A stretch of DNA of 8,701 nucleotides, taken from NCBI GenBank assembly GCA_003527965.1, contig DPVY01000045.1:1-8701 (forward strand), in the 5' to 3' direction. This stretch comes from Fidelibacterota bacterium. GTDB lineage: Bacteria > Fidelibacterota > UBA2242. The notes under the pieces were generated by a model, which was given only the letters and a program-made list of their open reading frames with translations, was not told the DNA's origin and made no database searches. Below are positions 1 through 6,106 of this stretch, piece after piece; the stretch's first letter is position 1, and each line of letters starts with the position of its first letter. The position numbers were made by a program, and so were the translations under genes.

Positions 1-448
1 GATTGTAATGAAAAATATTATCACCGTTTGTATCGGACCAATAATAATTATGGTAATGGAGAGTCAGTTGATCATCATAAGCATTGATGGCGTCCATGTG
101 GTATTTTTTCATCAGGTAAAGGGTAATATTGTTCCGAATTGGGATATTACAATTCCGGGAAAGATGAAAGACATTGCCGGCCATCATCCACCAGGTCATT
201 TTCATCGGCGTGCCATAACTATCTTTTAATCGGAGACGGAAGGAGGTATCCATGACCGTGTAGGCGTTTCCTGAAGGATCGGCATAAAGATGGCCCTTAA
301 AATAACGATTATCATACTGACTGATAGACAATCCGTCCCAGATAGCCGTATCGGAACCAACGACTAAATACACTTTTCCGGTGGATGAAAGTTGTGTAAA
401 AGGAATGATTATGAGAGATAAAATATGGATAAGACTTATTTTTTTCAT
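1..448 (-). CDS. Exported protein of unknown function, N-terminal 149 residues (cut by window edge)
   Basis: An open frame runs without a stop from an ATG at 446-448 leftward to the window edge, so only the first 149 residues are visible. Residues 1-20 (MKKISLIHIL then SLIIIPFTQL) are a basic start plus a hydrophobic stretch and read as a Sec signal peptide, so the protein probably acts outside the cytoplasm. The mature part starts near KVYLVVGSDTAIWDG and includes a TWWMMAGNVFH segment (residues 85-95), a Cys at 100, TLYLMKKYH (109-117) and an HYHNYYW segment (131-137). The closely spaced His131/His133 could bind metal, and the pattern recalls polysaccharide-deacetylase-like proteins, but I cannot assign a family from sequence alone. 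The gene lies just downstream of the TonB-receptor terminator on the same strand, with no room for its own promoter between the two. It is very likely a real gene; its function is unknown. Confidence 0.72.
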   Translation of the reverse strand, partial: MKKISLIHILSLIIIPFTQLSSTGKVYLVVGSDTAIWDGLSISQYDNRYFKGHLYADPSGNAYTVMDTSFRLRLKDSYGTPMKMTWWMMAGNVFHLSRNCNIPIRNNITLYLMKKYHMDAINAYDDQLTLHYHNYYWSDTNGDNIFHYN

Positions 449-463
449 GACAAAAATCTATGA

Positions 464-475
464 CATATTTTCTCC
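464..475 (-). promoter_or_regulatory. GGAG ribosome site followed by an in-frame ATG-TCA-TAG minimal ORF
   Basis: On the minus strand a GGAG (475-472) is followed five bases later by an ATG (466-464), which is terminated after one codon (ATG TCA TAG). The next ATG, at 448-446, is in the same frame and starts the exported protein. The GGAG is too far (23 bases) from that second ATG for ideal direct use. Either translation restarts after the two-codon ORF, or the upstream ATG was the original start and has acquired a stop. The sequence arrangement is seen directly; its role is inference. Confidence 0.4.
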
Positions 476-510
476 AAAAAAAAGGGGGCTGGAAAATCCA
501 GTCCCCTTTT
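476..510 (-). terminator. Intrinsic terminator of the TonB-dependent receptor gene
   Basis: Bases 480-493 and 497-510 form a 14-pair stem with a three-base loop. Read on the minus strand the arms are AAAAGGGGACTGGA and TCCAGCCCCCTTTT, with one A/C mismatch in the middle, followed by a run of T (positions 483 down to 476, partly in the stem). It lies 22 bases past the receptor stop codon, the usual place for a Rho-independent terminator. On the plus strand the mismatch becomes a G-U pair, but no extra T-run follows, so the minus-strand reading is preferred. Confidence 0.88.
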
Positions 511-532
511 AAGTGATCTGTTTCGAATATTA

Positions 533-3406
533 TCAGAAATTAATATTCAGTCCAAAATTGATGCGACGCGGCATTCCAATATAGACTTCGGCATCGTCGG
601 CAGCATGATTTTTGCCGTCAGCGGTAAAAGCATTATATTGACTGTTATCAACAGCGTCCTGGACATAAATTGCATCCAGTGCATTAAATACATGCAGATA
701 TGCCTGGAAACCAACGTTTCCAAAATTTACCGGAATATCATATTTCGCATGGAGATCAACTTTTCCGTAAGCTGGAACTTGCCAGTTCTGATCACGATCA
801 GCAGTTCCACCGGCGCCGATTTCTCTGCTCGCCGGATCCCAGTTTGCATAGAAACGATCATAATAATTTAATGTCGCTGCTATTACCAGACCTTTGATCG
901 GTAAGAGAGAACCTGTGATAGAATAAATGGTTTGCGGCATATCACCAACCATCAGGTCTTTCACGGCATAGGAGTACTGATAAGTTGTATCGTTCTCTAT
1001 ATCCTTATAGGTTCCGGTTGCGTCGTCAGTATATTTCCAGTTTCCGTAGGAAAAGGCGCCGTCAAGGCGGAACAGACGCATCGGCTGATAGGCAACTTCT
1101 AATTCAAACCCCTGATGATGCTGATTCAAACCCGTTAAGAAAATGAGATCGGTGTCTCCACTGGAACCCTGACCGGTGGTGACGGCTCTAACCAGGTTAC
1201 GGTCAAGCCACCTGGTATCATAGAGATTCATTTTAGTGGCAAATTTACCGGCAAGGGCACGGAAATTCAGACCGAGTTCGGTACTGATAAATTTTTCATT
1301 TGTCGGATCCGGTGCCAGGGCAATTTCAACGTCATCGATGATATTATCCAAAATTGGCACTTTCTCGACATAACCGAAATTAGCAAAGGCTTCCATGTTA
1401 TCAGTGACTTTGTACAAACCACCTGTTTTAAACTGAATAGCTGAAATCCAATCGGCAATGATTTCCAATTCACCATCGTCGGTTGCGGTCACATATTCAG
1501 CAGGATGGTTTACCGCTTTTTTGAAATGATCTACTAATCCATATTTAATCATGGAATAGCCACCCATTCCATAGACGGAGTACAGATTTGTTTTGTACTC
1601 TGCCTGACCGAAGAAACCTAACCAATCAATGGTGTTTGTATTATTGTAATCAATAAAACCACCCAATTTCTTATCTTTTGCATTTGCATATGTTGCGTCA
1701 TAATCCAGTGAACCGTCAGTATAAACATGATCAAACTCATTGAAAAATTTAGAGTAAGTTCCGGCATAGTAATCGAGTTTTCCATTAACCGCATAATCGC
1801 CCCCTAAGAGGTCACGAACTTCACGACCGTGATTAATCTCAGCAGTACGCAAATCGATACCCAACTGAACTTTCATTTTTTCACTGACATCATAATTCAA
1901 TTTTGAAATGGCTCCGATTGTCCATTGACGATTGTAACTATTGCGCAGATATCCAGCAGATTCGCCAACCGGTTTGGGAGCATGTTTTCTGGTCTCATTA
2001 CTTTGATTCATCGCTATTGTAGCATCCCAGTCAACAGCACGAGATGGACCTGAATAATCCCACATCATATCGCCATAAGTACCAGTACCGCCTCCGGAAC
2101 CGCCTGAAAAATAGGCAACCGTCGAAAGACGCATTTTTTCAGTTAATGTCAGATACCAGTTCAGGTTAACCTGCGGTTTGTGGAAATAGTTTTCGCTCTC
2201 ATTCAGAAAATTCGGATCATGACGATCAACATTTCTATCGCCGTACATATAAAAGTACTGTTTGCTTTTGTAGTCTTTTGAGACGGTATTCCAGTTTTCG
2301 TTGTAGGTTCTACCAGCTTCAGAAAATGTATCAAATACGTCGGGTGTTCCATTGGCATCATCATCAATTGCCAATACTTCATCACTGAAAACATCTTCTG
2401 CATACTTATGATCGTAGGCAGCTATGTTCTGGGCATAGCGCATTTGACCATGACGCTGTGGGGCGCCAAGCGCAAACAATTCAAAGCGGTTGTTTTTATT
2501 AGCCTGATAGCTGAGACCGAGATAATAAGCCCAGGCGTCTGTCCAGGCTTTATCAATGACGCCTTCGCCGGTTTTGCGGACAACAGTTCCGCTGACCGCA
2601 AACTTGTCATTAATTAGACCGGAAGCATAGCTTAGTGTACTTTTAAGGAAGCCACCGCTGCCGAATTCCTGTTTGAAGCGACCACCGGCTTTTAGTGCGG
2701 CAGGATCAGTCAGGATGTTCATTGTACCACCGATAGAAGGGGCTGCCAGGTTTACGGCAGATAGACCGCGCTGCAACTGGATAGAGGAAGTAGCATCAGC
2801 TACGCCGTCCCAGTTTGACCAGTAGACCCAGCCGTTTTCCATATCATTTACCGGAACACCGTTGATCATTACCGCAACGTTTCTCTGGTTAAAACCACGC
2901 ACGTTGACACGGGCGTCGCCGGCTCCGCCGCCCTGTTCAGTGGCATATACACTCGGAGTTGTGTTTAAAACCATCGGCATATCCCGTGAACCCAGGTTAA
3001 TTTCAATATCAATTTTCTCAACATTAGTATAGGCAACAGGAGTGGTGCGCGTTGCGCGTGATGCCAAAACTTCCAATGCACCTAATTCGAGTGCTTCTCT
3101 TTCCAATTGGAAATTAACTTTTACAGTGCGTTCACTTGCAACAGTTACGGTCCGGTCAACTTTTGCATATCCGATAACTGAGACAATAATCCGGATATTG
3201 CCTGCCGGAACGTCGTCAATCACAAAATTCCCATCAACATCTGTCGCGGCGCCTAATGTTGTGCCCTCGATCATAACATTTGCACCGGCAATTCCTTCTC
3301 CGGTTACTTTGTCGGTAACTCTTCCCTGAATATCACCGCTTTGTGCAAAAACAAGTGCGGGAACCAGAAAAAGAACCAACGTAAGAATAGCGAGTTTACT
3401 TCTCAT
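533..3406 (-). CDS. TonB-dependent outer-membrane receptor with carboxypeptidase-regulatory-like N-terminal domain
   Basis: This is an active importer of the outer membrane, powered by the TonB-ExbB-ExbD system of the inner membrane. Residues 1-21 (ending LVPALVFA before Gln22) are a signal peptide. Residues 25-101 (GDIQGRVTDKVTGEGIAGAN..., then TDVDGNF) are the β-sandwich CarboxypepD_reg-like domain typical of FCB-group receptors. A TPVAYTNV segment (122-129) may be part of the TonB box. The plug spans about 130-235 (RVNVRGFNQRNVAVMINGVPV, VYWSNWDG, then the SIGGTMNILTD end). The rest is a β-barrel rich in Tyr/Trp/Asn strands and ends in Phe (GLNINF), the usual outer-membrane assembly signal. 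I see no cysteine. The start is fixed by a GGAGG four bases upstream. No SusD-like gene is adjacent, so it is not a classical SusC pair in this window. The substrate is unknown; the divergent α-glycosidases suggest an oligosaccharide or glycoside. Confidence 0.93.
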   Translation of the reverse strand: MRSKLAILTLVLFLVPALVFAQSGDIQGRVTDKVTGEGIAGANVMIEGTTLGAATDVDGNFVIDDVPAGNIRIIVSVIGYAKVDRTVTVASERTVKVNFQLEREALELGALEVLASRATRTTPVAYTNVEKIDIEINLGSRDMPMVLNTTPSVYATEQGGGAGDARVNVRGFNQRNVAVMINGVPVNDMENGWVYWSNWDGVADATSSIQLQRGLSAVNLAAPSIGGTMNILTDPAALKAGGRFKQEFGSGGFLKSTLSYASGLINDKFAVSGTVVRKTGEGVIDKAWTDAWAYYLGLSYQANKNNRFELFALGAPQRHGQMRYAQNIAAYDHKYAEDVFSDEVLAIDDDANGTPDVFDTFSEAGRTYNENWNTVSKDYKSKQYFYMYGDRNVDRHDPNFLNESENYFHKPQVNLNWYLTLTEKMRLSTVAYFSGGSGGGTGTYGDMMWDYSGPSRAVDWDATIAMNQSNETRKHAPKPVGESAGYLRNSYNRQWTIGAISKLNYDVSEKMKVQLGIDLRTAEINHGREVRDLLGGDYAVNGKLDYYAGTYSKFFNEFDHVYTDGSLDYDATYANAKDKKLGGFIDYNNTNTIDWLGFFGQAEYKTNLYSVYGMGGYSMIKYGLVDHFKKAVNHPAEYVTATDDGELEIIADWISAIQFKTGGLYKVTDNMEAFANFGYVEKVPILDNIIDDVEIALAPDPTNEKFISTELGLNFRALAGKFATKMNLYDTRWLDRNLVRAVTTGQGSSGDTDLIFLTGLNQHHQGFELEVAYQPMRLFRLDGAFSYGNWKYTDDATGTYKDIENDTTYQYSYAVKDLMVGDMPQTIYSITGSLLPIKGLVIAATLNYYDRFYANWDPASREIGAGGTADRDQNWQVPAYGKVDLHAKYDIPVNFGNVGFQAYLHVFNALDAIYVQDAVDNSQYNAFTADGKNHAADDAEVYIGMPRRINFGLNINF

Positions 3407-3410
3407 CTTT

Positions 3411-3415
3411 CCTCC
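3411..3415 (-). promoter_or_regulatory. Ribosome binding site of the TonB-dependent receptor
   Basis: CCTCC on the plus strand is GGAGG on the minus strand, four bases before the ATG at 3406-3404. It fixes the receptor start and shows that this organism uses canonical Shine-Dalgarno sites. Confidence 0.8.
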
Positions 3416-3516
3416 AGTTTTTGGTTTGTTTTGTATTTATTACCCTCGTTAAAGACTCCTGACTGTCCACTTTGGTCGCTTGATCATGTGGTGTAAAAGA
3501 ATCTCTTGCCTTGCAA

Positions 3517-3545
3517 AATATAGTATGACGTTTTTTTAAAAACAA
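3517..3545 (-). promoter_or_regulatory. σ70-like promoter candidate for the TonB-dependent receptor
   Basis: On the minus strand TTGTTT (3545-3540) is separated by 17 bases from TATATT (3522-3517), close to the σ70 consensus. Transcription would start near 3510, giving a leader of about 100 bases. The surroundings are A/T-rich, so a chance match is possible. Confidence 0.4.
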
Positions 3546-3823
3546 GTAAAGAAAAATTCGAAAGTTTAATATTTGGCTTTTTGATTGATATTTCTTTTTT
3601 GTATTTCCTATTCAGTGTGAATAATAATTTAGAGTAGAGAACCAGTAGATGTGATTGATAATCAGGGCTGAAAAATCTACCTCTGACTTTTTCCCGATAT
3701 ATCAAACTACGCGCTCCTAACGATCGGATGATAAAATTTATACGCCTTCCAAAAAATGGAGCAATCACTTTTGATTTGTCTTTTCTTCTGTCAATAACCA
3801 AATTAAGCTGTTTGCAGATATGT

Positions 3824-3835
3824 TTTATTAATAAA
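3824..3835. repeat. Perfect 12-base palindrome TTTATTAATAAA
   Basis: TTTATT is followed at once by its reverse complement AATAAA. It lies about 35 bases before the GH13 -35 candidate and could be an operator half-way between the divergent promoters. Pure A/T palindromes arise easily by chance in such sequence, so regulatory meaning is weakly supported. Confidence 0.25.
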
Positions 3836-3869
3836 CGATGTGATTTATAATGAGTTTTTAATCAGCAAT

Positions 3870-3897
3870 TTGTTTATTTTTCAATTAATTATATATT
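3870..3897 (+). promoter_or_regulatory. σ70-like promoter candidate for the GH13-GDPD-GH31 gene group
   Basis: TTGTTT (3870-3875) and TATATT (3892-3897) are separated by 16 bases. Transcription would begin near 3904, leaving a short leader before the AGGTG ribosome site and the ATG at 3933. The hexamers are the same as those of the receptor candidate on the other strand. Confidence is limited by the A/T-rich background. Confidence 0.38.
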
Positions 3898-3918
3898 TAT
3901 GTAAACAAATGACAGATT

Positions 3919-3926
3919 GAAGGTGG
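3919..3926 (+). promoter_or_regulatory. Ribosome binding site of the GH13 gene
   Basis: GAAGGTGG includes AGGTG (3921-3925), which pairs with the 16S rRNA 3' end and lies seven bases before the ATG at 3933. It supports this start over the internal ATG at 3987, which has no such site but would also leave a lipoprotein signal. Confidence 0.65.
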
Positions 3927-3932
3927 GAAGAA

Positions 3933-5756
3933 ATGTCGAAGAATAGTTGGAAAATTATTGAACCTTTCCGGTGTCCAACATATTCAATGTGCATACTCCT
4001 CCTGATGTTTTTGATTGCTTGTGAGCCATCTATATCACTTAGACCCGATTGGGCCCGGGACCTGGTCATATACGAAGTGGCGATCAAGGGATTTACTTCA
4101 CCGAATGGCGCCGAGAGCGGTACGTTTCACTCGCTTATGGAGAAAATGGAATATCTTGAGGAGTTGGGCGTAAATGCGATTTGGCTTACGGGACATTCCC
4201 TATCTGATTCTAAACACTTCTATGGAATCTGGACCCAATATGCCTGTATTGAGCCTGATAAACTCGATCCGTCTCTGGGTACGGAACAGGATTTCAAGGA
4301 TATGATTGCTGAGGCGCACCGTCGCGGTATCCGCATTTTTCTCGATACTATTGAACACGGATTCATGAATTACAGTCCGCTGATTGACCAGCATCCGGAA
4401 TGGTTTAAAGATGGTTCCTGGGGTATGACGGATTATGACTGGGAAGGAGAACATCCTGATCTTGAAGAATGGTGGGTTGAAATGTGGACTAAGGCAGTCT
4501 TGGTGTGGGACGTCGATGGGTTCCGCTGCGATTGTGGTCTTCACAGACCTGATCTCTGGCTTGAAATAAAACGTCGCTGCGCGGCAGCCGGTAAGCCAAT
4601 ATTTATACTGGGTGAGAGTGGCATAGAAAATATCAGTGATGCTTGTCAGAGAGATATAATGCTTTTTAATCAAAGACAGGGACGAATAGACAACCATGCC
4701 GTGCTGACGAACCTTACTTCTGTTAAAGACCTCTTTCATCAAGCATTTGGAGAAAATGATGTTCCTTTCAATTGTGAAGTAATATACGAGGATGGAACTC
4801 GTTTGACCAATACTGAACATGGTAGATCGTTACATGTCTTTTTTTTGGGTTTGGGCGAGGATGTGATTGGATTTTGGGAACGTGAACAAGACAATATGCC
4901 GGATTGGGACTGGCAAATTGAAGGTGTGGATACAAACCGGGCTATTAAAAATATAAGACTTAGTTGTCCGGAACGCAGTTGGAGATGGCAATCAAACGGA
5001 AGCGGCTGGCAGCTGGCGGTCTCTTCGAACGCTAAAGGACTAAAAATCAGCGGTGGGAATCCATTACCCGGACCAAAATTACGAGTTATCTCCCCAAGCT
5101 GTCATGATTGTGGATGGGATGGGTTTCCAACGGATCAAAATCCATATACAGTACAAGGCAGCCGCTTTGTCTTTGGGTATGGTTCTCTGTTTGCGCCGGC
5201 TATTCCTATTTTTATGAGCGGAGAGGAGTTTGATGCTGACTTTAGACCTTTACCCGGATTGACACCCGATCTTTACGGCAAAGGTGAAGCCGGGACAGGT
5301 GTCTGGATGTATGGATCATGGCTGCAATGGGATCAGCTAAAAGAGAAGCGGAATAGCGCTATGCTTGAAGATGTAAAACGCATGCTGGCTATCCGCAAAG
5401 AGCATCAGGATCTGATTCATGCTGTCGAGCCGGATAATATTGATATCAAGATGAATCCCGTTCCCATGGTATCAAATCAGAAATTGCCGGTTCCCTATAT
5501 TTTGTGTAACGGGAAGCGAGCGTTACTCATCGTTGGAAATCCGACTGAACAAGAAGTCGAGCTTGAACTGGAAATCACACCCGAATGTCTGGATTTGCCG
5601 GCAGGCACAAAATTTGTCAAGGTATCGGAACTTTGGTCGGTTGAGCAAACAGTTCGCCATCTATCTGCTGAGGAATTATCTAATTACAGAATTAAAGTTC
5701 CTGCCGATGGTATTCCCGGCGGTGGCCTGGTTGTTCTTCGTTTTGAATTGGAATAG
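3933..5756 (+). CDS. GH13 (α-amylase family) glycoside hydrolase, lipoprotein
   Basis: A 607-residue member of the α-amylase superfamily, predicted to cleave or transfer α-glucosidic bonds. A lipobox ends at Cys30 (FLIAC), so the mature protein should be membrane-anchored outside the cytoplasm. The (β/α)8 barrel begins at LVIYEVAIKGFT (about 44-55). Region II is GFRCDCGLH (196-204) with the expected Arg198, nucleophile Asp200 and His204. Region III is ILGESG, with Glu228 as acid/base. Region IV is PSCHD, with His391 and Asp392. The active-site triad is therefore intact. Region I reads LDTIEHG (137-143), not the usual DxxxNH. Regions III and IV are 164 residues apart, far more than the roughly 67 of classical α-amylases, suggesting an inserted, partly β-rich segment (about 250-380). 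A C-terminal β-sandwich follows (about 500-607). It is the first gene of the plus-strand group. Specificity (amylase, glucosidase, transferase) cannot be read from sequence. Confidence 0.88.
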   Translation: MSKNSWKIIEPFRCPTYSMCILLLMFLIACEPSISLRPDWARDLVIYEVAIKGFTSPNGAESGTFHSLMEKMEYLEELGVNAIWLTGHSLSDSKHFYGIWTQYACIEPDKLDPSLGTEQDFKDMIAEAHRRGIRIFLDTIEHGFMNYSPLIDQHPEWFKDGSWGMTDYDWEGEHPDLEEWWVEMWTKAVLVWDVDGFRCDCGLHRPDLWLEIKRRCAAAGKPIFILGESGIENISDACQRDIMLFNQRQGRIDNHAVLTNLTSVKDLFHQAFGENDVPFNCEVIYEDGTRLTNTEHGRSLHVFFLGLGEDVIGFWEREQDNMPDWDWQIEGVDTNRAIKNIRLSCPERSWRWQSNGSGWQLAVSSNAKGLKISGGNPLPGPKLRVISPSCHDCGWDGFPTDQNPYTVQGSRFVFGYGSLFAPAIPIFMSGEEFDADFRPLPGLTPDLYGKGEAGTGVWMYGSWLQWDQLKEKRNSAMLEDVKRMLAIRKEHQDLIHAVEPDNIDIKMNPVPMVSNQKLPVPYILCNGKRALLIVGNPTEQEVELELEITPECLDLPAGTKFVKVSELWSVEQTVRHLSAEELSNYRIKVPADGIPGGGLVVLRFELE

Positions 5757-5828
5757 AAAAGTTCCGGGTTGTATGAAATAAACGATCGTAGCAGATAGCG
5801 AGTTGAATTTGTTTGAAAGAGCACGTTA

Positions 5829-6071
5829 TTGAATGGATATGAAAGGATACGAGCGGCATTAGAGGGACGGCAAGCGGATTGTATCCCGGAACGCTCCTTA
5901 GCCTCCCTCGATGACTTAGTAAAGTTGCCGCGGGTCGATATCAGGAAATATAAATACGTGCAAATCCGGCTGGAAGCCGTAAGTCTGCTAAAAAATCATT
6001 TTAAAAATTATATTTACATTCGCGCTAATTGTAATCAGGTTCCTTTTTTTAGCGTAACAAAGAGACAATAA
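5829..6071 (+). pseudogene. Degraded remnant of a UroD/MtaA-family (uroporphyrinogen decarboxylase-like) gene
   Basis: An 80-codon frame starting at TTG encodes two pieces recognisable from the UroD-domain family, which includes corrinoid methyltransferases such as MtaA and is about 340 residues long. The first piece, MNGYERIRAALEGRQADCIP, is the family's N-terminus. The second, ASLDDLVKLPRVDIRKYKY then VQIRLEAVSLLKNHF and YIYIRANCNQVPFF, matches a segment that normally lies roughly 80 residues further on (intact members read RGNCDQ.PFSL). The intervening part and everything after PFF, including most of the barrel, are missing, and the frame ends 12 codons after the Asn-Cys-Asn. Both pieces are in one frame, pointing to deletion and not frameshift. 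A weak GAAAGAG lies before the TTG. It sits between the GH13 and GDPD genes, so the ancestral operon probably carried an intact copy. Family recall is from memory, not a search. A short functional protein is unlikely. Confidence 0.72.
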
Positions 6072-6097
6072 AAAAGATGAAGAATATCAAAATACAT

Positions 6098-6102
6098 GGG
6101 GA
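6098..6102 (+). promoter_or_regulatory. Ribosome site favouring the 6107 start of the GDPD gene
   Basis: GGGGA lies four bases before the ATG at 6107. The earlier in-frame ATG at 6077 has only an A-rich stretch ahead of it and would add ten polar residues before the signal peptide. Confidence 0.5.
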
Positions 6103-6106
6103 CATT

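Larger units (their letters stand above)
3407..3932. other. AT-rich divergent intergenic regulatory region
   Basis: This 526-base stretch separates the divergently transcribed receptor and GH13 genes and is much richer in A/T than either gene. It holds a ribosome site at each end, a σ70-like promoter candidate for each direction, and a perfect 12-base palindrome (3824-3835). A minus-strand frame of 105 codons (3484-3801) begins only at TTG, has no Shine-Dalgarno site, overlaps the receptor promoter candidate and is dominated by A/T-driven residues, so I do not call it a gene. No RNA gene or long repeat was recognised. Confidence 0.6.

Noticed and set aside
480..510. The same hairpin as a plus-strand terminator
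   Set aside because: No plus-strand gene ends here and the only T-run (507-510) is used in the stem.
3484..3801. A 105-codon minus-strand frame in the intergenic region
   Set aside because: It begins at TTG with no ribosome site, is rich in Lys, Ile, Phe and Tyr as expected from A/T-rich DNA, overlaps the receptor promoter candidate, and shows no recognisable domain.
4200..4820. A 206-codon minus-strand frame
   Set aside because: It lies entirely within the GH13 gene, whose catalytic motifs are clear on the plus strand; it is an antisense shadow.
5757..5828. Possible terminator after the GH13 gene
   Set aside because: No stem with a following T-run could be formed in this short gap, so the group was kept as a probable operon.
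6077..6106. Upstream start of the GDPD gene at 6077
   Set aside because: It has only an A-rich leader without a Shine-Dalgarno core and would put ten polar residues before the signal peptide; the GGGGA ahead of 6107 fits better. It cannot be fully excluded.
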